A DNA stretch of 64,000 bases, from the NCBI GenBank assembly GCA_964584595.1, contig CAZPAM010000004.1, forward strand, positions 1-64,000. Direction: 5' to 3'. Below are positions 1 through 7,845 of the stretch, in pieces (within the stretch, counting starts at the first letter, position 1; each line of letters begins with the position of its first letter). Below the pieces are notes generated by a model. That model worked only from the letters and a program-made list of their open reading frames with translations. It had not been told where the DNA came from and searched no databases. The position numbers were made by a program, and so were the translations under genes. This DNA is from Scalindua sp964584595. Lineage in GTDB: Bacteria; Planctomycetota; Brocadiia; Brocadiales; Scalinduaceae.

Positions 1-702
1 CTTGCAGAGGATTTTAATCTGAATATGAAAAGAAGGAACCGTCTTTTTGTAGCCAAAGAGGTGGTTAAGGACTTTATAGAATGGCGAGAGAATGATCGTA
101 TAGGGATGGTGGTCTTTGCCGGACAGGCATATACTCAGTGTCCGCTGACACTCGATTATGATGTGCTGCTGCAATTCCTTGAAAAAGTAGAGGTCGGAAT
201 GGTTGAGGACGGTACTGCTATTGGTTCTGCCATAGGCGTATGCGTGAACAGGCTGAGAACTTCTAAAGCTGAAAGCAAGGTTGTGATACTTCTAACTGAT
301 GGCCGTAACAATGCAGGTGAGATTGACCCGTTAACGGCAGCCGAATTGTCAAAAACGTATGGTATGAAGATATACACAGTCGGTGCAGGTACAAAGGGGC
401 TTGCCCCTTATCCTACCAAGGGCCTGTTCGGAATGAAGACGTACAGGTCTATAGAGATTGATATTGATGATGAGGGTTTGACAGAAATTGCAACGATTAC
501 AGGAGGTAAATATTTCAGGGCAACGGATACAAAATCCCTGAAAGAAGTTTACAGGCAAATTGATAGTCTGGAAAAGACTAAAATGGAGGAAGCTATATAT
601 ACCGAGTATGATGAGCTTTTTCATTACCTGGTTATTCCTGCGTTAGGAATACTTCTCTTTGAAGTTGTACTTGCAAATACAAGATTCAGGAGGATTCCTT
701 AA
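1..702 (+). CDS. batA: BatA-like von Willebrand factor A membrane protein (5' end missing)
   Basis: This is the C-terminal part of a VWA-domain protein. The reading frame is open from base 1, giving Leu-Ala-Glu-Asp before the first in-frame Met at base 25, so the real start lies outside the window. The DxSxS part of the metal-ion site is therefore not visible, but the later metal-site Thr (EDGTAIGSAI) and Asp (LLTDGRNNAG) are present. A hydrophobic helix near the C-terminus (LVIPALGILLFEVVL) anchors it to the membrane. In Bat operons BatA and BatB are paired inner-membrane VWA proteins facing the periplasm. Their molecular job is not settled, although the operon was named for aerotolerance in Bacteroides. 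The downstream order batB-C-D-E supports the name. Confidence 0.85.
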   Translation, partial: LAEDFNLNMKRRNRLFVAKEVVKDFIEWRENDRIGMVVFAGQAYTQCPLTLDYDVLLQFLEKVEVGMVEDGTAIGSAIGVCVNRLRTSKAESKVVILLTDGRNNAGEIDPLTAAELSKTYGMKIYTVGAGTKGLAPYPTKGLFGMKTYRSIEIDIDDEGLTEIATITGGKYFRATDTKSLKEVYRQIDSLEKTKMEEAIYTEYDELFHYLVIPALGILLFEVVLANTRFRRIP

Positions 703-747
703 AAAGATTGTTGATTGGCGATTGAAGATTGAAAGGATTAATTTGCC

Positions 748-802
748 GCACCCGTCCCCGCCAGAATGCGTTGGGCTGGCGAACGGATTCATCCGGGTGG
801 GA
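748..802. repeat. GC-rich hairpin segment between batA and batB
   Basis: A GC-rich patch in an otherwise AT-rich spacer can fold. An inner stem pairs CGCCAG with CTGGCG, and an outer one pairs CACCCG with CGGGTG. It may be a small mobile or transcribed hairpin element. It does not look like a canonical terminator because no T-run follows. Confidence 0.4.
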
Positions 803-818
803 AGGCGCAAAAAAACCC

Positions 819-921
819 AAATGACAAAGCTCAAATGCCAAATCAATGCTTAAAGATTAAATGATTTAAGCCGTCNNNNNNNNNNNNNNGGAGTTGATTG
901 GGATTTTGAGCTTTGACATTT
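819..921. repeat. Imperfect inverted repeat spanning an assembly gap
   Basis: Bases 819-846 and the reverse complement of 894-921 match at 24 of 28 positions, with the shared core CAAAGCTCAAA. The 14-base N run lies in the loop between the arms. The right arm ends about 30 bases before the batB start codon. Confidence 0.7.
876..889. other. Assembly gap (14 N)
   Basis: A run of 14 N in the batA-batB spacer. The true length and sequence are unknown. It sits at the centre of an inverted repeat, which suggests the assembler or the sequencing failed on secondary structure or on a repeat. Confidence 0.99.
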
Positions 922-951
922 AGATTTGCTATTTGAGATTTACAAATAACT

Positions 952-1980
952 ATGAAATACGAAAACATTAATTATCTCTATCTGCTGCCATTGGTTATTG
1001 TCATGGTACTGGCGTATATTGTGTTCTTTAAGAGCAGGCAGAATGCTTTAAAGAGATTCGTTCAGGCGGAATTGATTGATAGCATCGTAATGTCTGTAAG
1101 CAGGAGGAAGCAGATAATAAAGGCAGTATTTGTTATTTCTGCCATAGCTTTCCTTATCTTTTCCCTGGTACAGCCAAAATGGGGATACCATTGGGAAGAT
1201 GTGGAGAGGAGGGGAATTGATATTGTTGTTGCCGTAGACACATCCCGGAGTATGCTTGCGGACGATATCAAGCCAAATAGATTGGAGGCGGCCAAAAGAG
1301 AAATCAAAGATTTGATTGATATTATAGACGGCGACAGGGTCGGCTTGGTTGCATTTGCGGGGACAGCTTTCCTTCAATGCCCCCTGACCCTTGACTACGG
1401 TGCATTCAGCCTTTTTCTGGACGACCTCGATACGCGTCTGATTCCTGTAGGCGGTACGTCCTTTGGTGAGGCAATAAATAAGAGTATGTCTGCATTTAGT
1501 GATAAAATGAAAAAACACAAGGCGATCGTACTTATTACTGATGGAGAAGATCATCAGGGTAACGCTATGGAAATGGCAAAGGCAGCGAAAGAAAAGGGTA
1601 TAATTATATATACAGTTGGTGTTGGCAAAAAAGAGGGAGCCTATATTAAATTAAAAGATAACAAAGGGAGAGAGGAATTATTAAAAGATAAGGAAGGAAA
1701 GGTTGTCAAATCACGTCTTGACGAGGTATTATTAAATAAGATTGCCCTGGATACGGGAGGTGCGTATTCTCCTGCATACGGAATTAAATGGGGCCTGGCT
1801 AATATTTATACAAACCTCATAGCTAAGATGGAGGATAAACGATTAGGCGGCAGGAAGATAAGATTATATGAAAACCGCTACCAGATTCCATTATTTATAG
1901 CACTTATCCTTATAGTGTTGGAATCGTTGATTGGAGAACGTACCAGGAAACGTAAGACTCAAATTGATAGAGGGATTTGA
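952..1980 (+). CDS. batB: BatB-like VWA-domain membrane protein
   Basis: A 342-residue protein of the usual BatA/BatB length. Two N-terminal membrane helices (about residues 8-28 and 48-68) precede a VWA domain with a full metal-ion-dependent adhesion site: VDTSRSM (Asp95), GGTSFGEAI and VLITDGEDHQG. A third helix lies near the C-terminus (about 305-325, LFIALILIVLESL). It is similar in layout to the truncated BatA upstream, which fits ancient gene duplication. It is predicted to sit in the inner membrane and work with BatA and the BatC/BatD/BatE proteins downstream. The start follows an inverted repeat directly and has no obvious Shine-Dalgarno sequence. Confidence 0.88.
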   Translation: MKYENINYLYLLPLVIVMVLAYIVFFKSRQNALKRFVQAELIDSIVMSVSRRKQIIKAVFVISAIAFLIFSLVQPKWGYHWEDVERRGIDIVVAVDTSRSMLADDIKPNRLEAAKREIKDLIDIIDGDRVGLVAFAGTAFLQCPLTLDYGAFSLFLDDLDTRLIPVGGTSFGEAINKSMSAFSDKMKKHKAIVLITDGEDHQGNAMEMAKAAKEKGIIIYTVGVGKKEGAYIKLKDNKGREELLKDKEGKVVKSRLDEVLLNKIALDTGGAYSPAYGIKWGLANIYTNLIAKMEDKRLGGRKIRLYENRYQIPLFIALILIVLESLIGERTRKRKTQIDRGI

Positions 1981-2017
1981 GAATTATTATTTCACAAATT
2001 TAATTTGAATTATTAAT

Positions 2018-2869
2018 ATGATAGAATTCAGTACAAAATTAAGAGTTTTTATAATATCATTAGCCTGTCTATTCCTGATTGGCTGGATCGACCCTGCTGC
2101 CGATAAGAACGAAGAAGGGCGTCAGCATTATGGCGAAGGAGAGTATGACGAAGCAATTAGTAAGTTTACAGATGCGCAGTTGCATTTGCCTGAATCGGAT
2201 TCACTAAATTTTAACATTGCAAATACTCATTATAAAGTGGGTAAACTTCCAGAGGCTGAAAAATCTTATAAAGGTATTCTGGATTCAAAGGATGTTACTT
2301 TAAAGGCAAAGGCTAATTATAATATGGGTAACACCATGTTTAAGCAGGGTAAGCTTAACGAAGCCCTGGACTTTTACAAGAAGGCTATTAAGTTGACTGA
2401 GAAAGAATCCGGCACAAATGGTGATGAAATGAAAGGTGTCAGAGAAGATGCAAAGTATAATTACGAGTTTGTACAGAAAAAGATGGAAGAGATGAAACAA
2501 GAGCAGCAGGAAAGAGAGGAAAAAGAAGAGCAGGACAAACAGGAAAAACAGGATCAGGAAAAGCAGGACGATCAGAAACAGGGAGAAGAGCAGGAAGAAA
2601 AACAGGAAGAAAAGGATCCTGAGCAGCAGGAGCAGCAACAACAAGAAAAGGAGCAGGAAGAACAAGACAAAAGTAATAAAGGTGAACAGGAAAATGAACC
2701 GCCACCTGAAAATGAGAAGTCTCCCTCTCAGCCTTATGAGAAAAAAGATATGACCAAGGAAGAGGCGGAAAGGATTCTTGATGCGTTGAGGCAGTCAGAG
2801 CGCTCCGCACGGGAGATGCAGGAAAAAGAAAAAGAGTCTACGCCGTATATGATAGAGAAAAACTGGTAA
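2018..2869 (+). CDS. batC: BatC-like TPR protein with acidic/Gln-rich tail
   Basis: This 283-residue protein begins with a hydrophobic signal or anchor segment (LRVFIISLACLFLIGW), followed by about three TPR units (residues 30-130) such as NYNMGNTMFKQGKLNEALDF. A long Glu/Gln/Lys-rich low-complexity stretch covers about residues 155-235. The short C-terminus (SPSQPYEKKDMTKEEAERIL...) resembles the conserved end of BatC proteins. TPRs usually mediate protein contacts, so it probably scaffolds the Bat complex on the periplasmic side. It sits 37 bases after batB and 3 bases before batD, consistent with one transcript. The charged tail is coded by near-repetitive GAA/CAG/AAA codons. Confidence 0.82.
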   Translation: MIEFSTKLRVFIISLACLFLIGWIDPAADKNEEGRQHYGEGEYDEAISKFTDAQLHLPESDSLNFNIANTHYKVGKLPEAEKSYKGILDSKDVTLKAKANYNMGNTMFKQGKLNEALDFYKKAIKLTEKESGTNGDEMKGVREDAKYNYEFVQKKMEEMKQEQQEREEKEEQDKQEKQDQEKQDDQKQGEEQEEKQEEKDPEQQEQQQQEKEQEEQDKSNKGEQENEPPPENEKSPSQPYEKKDMTKEEAERILDALRQSERSAREMQEKEKESTPYMIEKNW

Positions 2870-2872
2870 AAT

Positions 2873-4696
2873 ATGATAAAGAGAATTTCCTCAATAATAA
2901 TATTTATATTAATGCTTAATCTGGTTTCTGTTGCGTATGCAAAGGAAATCAAGGTTGTCATTAGCGTTGATAAAACAGTGGTAGAGGCAGGCAGCTATTT
3001 TCGTGCGACTATTGGTGTTCAGGGGGCATTTGATACTGAAATACCAAAGTTAACACCGCCAGAGAATTTTACATTGATGTATGGGCCGAGCGTGTCAACT
3101 CAAACATCTATAGTAAACAACGTTGTAGCGGTTTTTCGCGGGTTTACGTATAGCTTCAGTCCAACAGAAACGGGTAAATTTGTGCTGGGGCCGGCGACTT
3201 TAGAATATAAGGGGAAAGTATATACATCAAATTCTGTCGAGATTGAGGTTGTCAAAAGAACACCATTTGAAGGCAATGTAGATCCTGATGCAGAGAGAGG
3301 TAAGAGAATTGATATAAATAAAAGAATATTTGTTGAACTCGCAACTGACAAGAAGGAAGCCTATATATATGAACAGATTGTTCAGTCTTTTAAACTGTTT
3401 TTTCAGAGGGGATTGCCGATAGATGACCTTGATTATGTTGCCGCATCTACAAAGAGTTTTCTTGCAGAAAAGCTCGGTGAGGAGCGCCGCTATGAAGAAG
3501 TGCGTGACGGGATATTATATAATGTAATAGAGCTTCGCACAGCGCTGTTCCCGCTGGTTTCCGGTAATATAGAAATACCGCCCGCAAAGTTTAATTGCAA
3601 TATTATAATCAGGCAACAGGGTTATAGTAATTCTATTTTTGATGAGTTTACCGGTAGGGGCGGACAGAAATATCCGGTGGAAAGAAGCACTAACCCAATA
3701 AAGTTGAAAATAAAACCACTGCCGGAATTGGATAAACCGGATAATTTTGCCGGTACAGTAGGAAGATTTACCATGGACGTTCTTGCAAAACCCACAGAAG
3801 TAAAGGTTGGCGATCCGATAACACTGACGATAAATATTCGGGGAGAGGGAAATATACAGACAATAGGTGAACCGGTAATTGCCCCAGGGGACGAAAAAGA
3901 TTTCAAGATTTATCCTGCGGAAACTGATACGACAATCACGGATAGAGGAGATGGCATAAGGGGTGAAAAGCTTTTCAGTAAGGTAGTTGAACCACAGCAT
4001 GAAGATATTGACATAATACCGGCGATATCATTCAGCTACTTTGATCCGGAACTGGAGAGATATATGACTATTACTCACAATCCGATTCCTATTGTGGTAG
4101 AACACTCTGAAGTAGAAATTCCCATACGCCTTTCTCTTGAAGATGCCGAAAAGGTAAAGGGGCAGGTTAAGATTTTGACCAAGGATATACTGCCCATAAT
4201 GTCTGATTTATACTCATTCAAGAATCAGGGCTTTGCTGTATATAACAGGCCTTTATTCCTGGCCTTTATATTTCTTGCACCAATACTTGTTGTGATAGCA
4301 TGTGTTTATGTACAGAGGCACAGAGAGCTGTTGCAGACGGATGTGGGTTATGCCAGGAAAAAACGCGCATTGTCCAGGGCAAAGAAGCAGCTTTCAAATG
4401 CAAGACGGCTTGTGCAGCTTGACAATCCTTCCGAGTTTTATTCTACGCTTGCCAAAACTGTCATGGATCATATTGCAGATAAGTTAAATTTAGCACCTGC
4501 CTCCATCACATCGGACAATATTTCCGGCATTCTGGAAAATCGTGGTGTGTCGCATGATGTAATAAAAGAGCTTAAGGAATGCCTTGAATCGTGTGATTAT
4601 GGCAGGTTCTCTGCCAGTCAACATTCGAAGGATCAAATGGTGAGTACACTCGATACTGCAGAAGAATTTATAATGCATTTGGAAAAACAATTATGA
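2873..4696 (+). CDS. batD: BatD-like oxygen-tolerance protein
   Basis: A 607-residue protein with a cleavable-looking signal peptide (residues 1-23, ending VAYAKE). A large beta-rich periplasmic region follows (about 25-455), with DKTVVEAGSYFRATIGV near its start as is typical of the BatD family. One membrane helix lies at about residues 460-482 (LFLAFIFLAPILVVIACVYV), and a helical cytoplasmic tail of about 120 residues completes it. Length and layout match BatD. The start is 3 bases after batC, and its stop overlaps the next start as ATGA, so it is probably translationally coupled to batE. Confidence 0.85.
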   Translation: MIKRISSIIIFILMLNLVSVAYAKEIKVVISVDKTVVEAGSYFRATIGVQGAFDTEIPKLTPPENFTLMYGPSVSTQTSIVNNVVAVFRGFTYSFSPTETGKFVLGPATLEYKGKVYTSNSVEIEVVKRTPFEGNVDPDAERGKRIDINKRIFVELATDKKEAYIYEQIVQSFKLFFQRGLPIDDLDYVAASTKSFLAEKLGEERRYEEVRDGILYNVIELRTALFPLVSGNIEIPPAKFNCNIIIRQQGYSNSIFDEFTGRGGQKYPVERSTNPIKLKIKPLPELDKPDNFAGTVGRFTMDVLAKPTEVKVGDPITLTINIRGEGNIQTIGEPVIAPGDEKDFKIYPAETDTTITDRGDGIRGEKLFSKVVEPQHEDIDIIPAISFSYFDPELERYMTITHNPIPIVVEHSEVEIPIRLSLEDAEKVKGQVKILTKDILPIMSDLYSFKNQGFAVYNRPLFLAFIFLAPILVVIACVYVQRHRELLQTDVGYARKKRALSRAKKQLSNARRLVQLDNPSEFYSTLAKTVMDHIADKLNLAPASITSDNISGILENRGVSHDVIKELKECLESCDYGRFSASQHSKDQMVSTLDTAEEFIMHLEKQL

Positions 4697-5553
4697 GACA
4701 AACGAATATACTGATATTTTTTATTTTATGCCTTGCGTTTCTTTGTGAGGGCCGGGTTCTGGCTGAGGCGTTGACGCGTGACAGCGGGGCTGATGCTTTT
4801 TTCAGAGCAAATAAGGAATACCGTGCCGGGCAGAAGGCGATAGCTGAAAAGAGAGAACAGGAAGCTGTTGAAAAGTTTGAGCATGCTGTTCAGTTATACG
4901 AAAAACTGCTTGGTTCCGGTTTTGTAAACGGGCAGATATATTATAATCTGGGTAATGCCTATTACAGGCTGGGCATGTCCGGCAAGGCGATAATATACTA
5001 CCGCAGGGCGGAGGAATTGCTTCCAAGAGATGCCGACATAAAGGCAAACATAAACTTACTAAAAAGAGATTTTGTGGATAAAGCATCAATTCGCCAGTTG
5101 CCGGAGATCCTTAAGATTGTATGTTTCTGGTATTTCTTTCTTAATCTGAATGAGATTACATCCATTACGATATATATGTATCTTGCCCTCATGGCATCCA
5201 TACTCTCTTTTGTTTTTATAAGGGTTCAATGGCTTAAAAATATTATTATTATCTTTGCGTCATGTCTTCTTGTACTGGTTATATCTCTGGGCATAAAGGC
5301 ATATAGTCAGCATTCCATAGAAAGGGGTGTTGTGATTGCAGATGAAAGTAAGATAAGATACGGGCCGGGCGAGGAGTATGAACCCAAGTTTGAGATACAT
5401 GAAGGTGCAGAGGTAAGAATAGAAGAGAAAAAAGATAGATGGTATAAGGTATACGTCTACGTGGACGTTGAAGACCTTCGTGACGATGAAGACAAGAAAG
5501 AGGTCGAGTTCAGAATAGGCTGGATACCTGAAGCAGAAGTAGGGAAGATATAA
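4693..5553 (+). CDS. batE: BatE-like TPR and SH3b membrane protein
   Basis: A 286-residue protein with a signal peptide (residues 1-25), TPR units (about 30-115, including YYNLGNAYYRLGMSGKAIIYYRRA) and two membrane helices (about 157-175 and 178-197). A C-terminal SH3b-like domain follows (about 208-286), with the family-like phrase IRYGPGEEYEPKFEIHEGAEV. This combination is typical of BatE, which closes Bat operons. It overlaps batD by four bases. The next gene points towards it, so the operon ends here; the 39-base spacer holds no clear terminator, only a 7-bp AAGAAAT/ATTTCTT pairing. Confidence 0.82.
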   Translation: MRQTNILIFFILCLAFLCEGRVLAEALTRDSGADAFFRANKEYRAGQKAIAEKREQEAVEKFEHAVQLYEKLLGSGFVNGQIYYNLGNAYYRLGMSGKAIIYYRRAEELLPRDADIKANINLLKRDFVDKASIRQLPEILKIVCFWYFFLNLNEITSITIYMYLALMASILSFVFIRVQWLKNIIIIFASCLLVLVISLGIKAYSQHSIERGVVIADESKIRYGPGEEYEPKFEIHEGAEVRIEEKKDRWYKVYVYVDVEDLRDDEDKKEVEFRIGWIPEAEVGKI

Positions 5554-5592
5554 AGAAATGATGCAGATAAAGTAGAAAGGATTTCTTGCCCT

Positions 5593-7515
5593 TCAGGATT
5601 TATTCCTTGCTCTTCGCCGTCCTCCCTGCGGTTTCGACACTGTTTTCTTGCCTGGTTTCTTCCCTAGATGCAATTCTTTTTTGTCAGTACTGAGGAGCTT
5701 TTTTATTAGATCAGATCTTTTGGCTTCAGTGAGCCTCTTCCTTATCCAATCCCGATTCTCCTTCTTGTACCAGAAAAAGAAGCGATGCTGATTTATTTTC
5801 TCCTGTTTTGATTTCGGTGTGTAGTATTTCTTTAAAGTATATGGGTGAAGGCCGGAATAGTACATAACTGTGGCAACTGTCATAGGTGTGGGTGTAAAGT
5901 CCTGTACGTATTCTAATTTGAAACCGAGTTCTTTGGTTTCTACTGCAAGGTTTGCCATATCTTCTTCCCTGCAGCCGGGGTGGCCGGAAATGAAGTAAGG
6001 AACAAGCTGCTGGTTAAGCCCGAGTTTTTTGTCGATACGATCAAACATTTTCTTAAATTCTTTAAAATGCTCGAAAGATGGTTTTCTCATAATTTTGAGG
6101 ATATCGGCAGATGTATGCTCCGGCGCTACCTTCAGTCTTCCGGAAACATGCCGGGTTAAAAGCTGTACCATGTAATCGTTAATGGACGCATCAGCCTTTT
6201 TGTTATAGCTTCTTATCAATAGATCATGCCTGATTCCGCTTCCGACAAACGCCTTCTTTACCTTTGGGAGTTCATCTACTTTACGATAGATTTCAGTTAA
6301 TTGAGAATGGCTTGTGTCCAGATTACTGCAAACTACCGGATGAATACAGGAAGGTAAGATGCATTTGTCGCATATCGCCTGCACCGCCCCCTTCATCTTG
6401 TACATGTTGGCAGACGGGCCACCGAGGTCAGAAATGTAGCCTTTGAAACCGGGCATATTGACCACCTGCTCTACCTCGTTCAAAATAGATTTTTGTGAGC
6501 GGCTTGCAATGAATTTTCCCTGATGTGCAGAAATAGTACAAAAACTACATCCGCCAAAACACCCCCGGTGCATGTTAATAGAGAACTTAATCATCTCGTA
6601 AGCAGGAATAGCGCCTCGTTTTTTGTATTTCGGATGTGGAAGCCTTGTAAAGGGCAGGTCAAAGGAGGCGTCAATTTCCTTTTCGGTCATTGTCTGAAAA
6701 GGAGGATTTATAATCAGTGTTTTTTCTGAAATGTTCTGAATAATCCTGTTTGCAGAAACCTTATTTGATTCCTGCTCTACCTGTTTGAAATTTGCCGCAA
6801 AAGCTTTTTTGTCTTTCAGGCAATCTTGATGGGAATTAATCGTAATGTCTTTCCAGTTCTTGTTCCTTGGAACACCCTTGCTTTGATCTCGAATATAGGC
6901 CGTTTGCTTTACCATAGTCAGTTGATGAAAGGGAACTCCTTTTTTCAGAAGTTTGAGAATTTCTTTCAGGGCCTGTTCTCCCATTCCATAAACTAATAAA
7001 TCTGCACCGCTTGTTTCGAGAAGAGAAGGCATCAGTTTGTCCGACCAGTAATCATAGTGAGTGACCCTTCTTAAAGAAGCCTCTATACCTCCAATTATAA
7101 CCGGTATATCAGGATAGATAGATTTTAAGATTTTTGAGTATGTAGCAACTGCATAATCCGGCCGGAAACCGGCTTCTCCGCCGGGAGAATAGGCATCTGT
7201 AGAACGAAGCCTTTTATTGGCGGTGTAATGATTTACCATGGAGTCCATACAGCCTGAGGTTACTCCAAAGAAATACTTTGGCTTGCCAAGTTTTCTAAAA
7301 TCACGCAGGTCGTCTTGCCAGTTGGGCTGTGGAACAATAGCAATCCTGTAACCTTCGCTTTCGATAATCCTGCCAATTACGGCAGGCCCGAATGCCGGAT
7401 GATCAACGTAGGCATCACCGGAAAAGAGAATAACATCAAGCTCATTCCATCCCCGCATTTCCACTTCCTTTTTTGTAGTAGGAAGCCATCTGGTTATATC
7501 CTGTTGTTCTTTCAT
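5593..7515 (-). CDS. ygiQ: YgiQ family radical SAM protein
   Basis: A 640-residue member of the UPF0313/YgiQ family. The N-terminus carries the family phrase WNELDVILFSGDAYVDHPAFG, a B12-binding-like region. The radical SAM cluster motif CFGGCSFC lies near residue 320, and the conserved DLGGPSANMY follows. The C-terminal region contains the family's PYFISGHPGC and a basic tail (KPGKKTVSKPQGGRRRARN). The frame extends upstream to a TTG at 7581, but the ATG at 7515 (MKEQQDITRWLPTTKKE) matches the usual family start and is preferred. The exact reaction is not established. It is convergent with batE. Confidence 0.9.
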   Translation of the reverse strand: MKEQQDITRWLPTTKKEVEMRGWNELDVILFSGDAYVDHPAFGPAVIGRIIESEGYRIAIVPQPNWQDDLRDFRKLGKPKYFFGVTSGCMDSMVNHYTANKRLRSTDAYSPGGEAGFRPDYAVATYSKILKSIYPDIPVIIGGIEASLRRVTHYDYWSDKLMPSLLETSGADLLVYGMGEQALKEILKLLKKGVPFHQLTMVKQTAYIRDQSKGVPRNKNWKDITINSHQDCLKDKKAFAANFKQVEQESNKVSANRIIQNISEKTLIINPPFQTMTEKEIDASFDLPFTRLPHPKYKKRGAIPAYEMIKFSINMHRGCFGGCSFCTISAHQGKFIASRSQKSILNEVEQVVNMPGFKGYISDLGGPSANMYKMKGAVQAICDKCILPSCIHPVVCSNLDTSHSQLTEIYRKVDELPKVKKAFVGSGIRHDLLIRSYNKKADASINDYMVQLLTRHVSGRLKVAPEHTSADILKIMRKPSFEHFKEFKKMFDRIDKKLGLNQQLVPYFISGHPGCREEDMANLAVETKELGFKLEYVQDFTPTPMTVATVMYYSGLHPYTLKKYYTPKSKQEKINQHRFFFWYKKENRDWIRKRLTEAKRSDLIKKLLSTDKKELHLGKKPGKKTVSKPQGGRRRARNKS

Positions 7516-7845
7516 GACGGTAAAGATATTGACAAATACACCTAATATATTATAGCCATAATAGAGCCGGGACAGAAACAAGAAATTGGCCTTAAATAAA
7601 ATCAGGTCATAATCTCCTTTAAGAGAAATGACAGTGATTGTTTGTATAAAAATAGACTTGAATTAGTATTTAAGCACCGTTAAGATAAGCCCTCAATAAA
7701 GCTTGAGATTAATTCCATGTCATTGGAAAGTAAAAAACTGAAGAAAAAGCCTCTCAGCTTTCTTCCTGTGAATCAGCATAATTAACAGAATATCTTATTT
7801 ATAAATGGTGTTTCTATATGCTAAAAATAAGTTCGTGAGATAATT

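Noticed and set aside
659..853. Open frame of 64 codons between batA and batB
   Set aside because: It overlaps the end of batA and a GC-rich hairpin patch; no domain and no ribosome site.
2300..2810. Long minus-strand frames opposite batC
   Set aside because: They are the mirror of the Glu/Gln/Lys-rich repeat text of batC and give Leu/Phe-rich or Pro/Val-rich low-complexity products.
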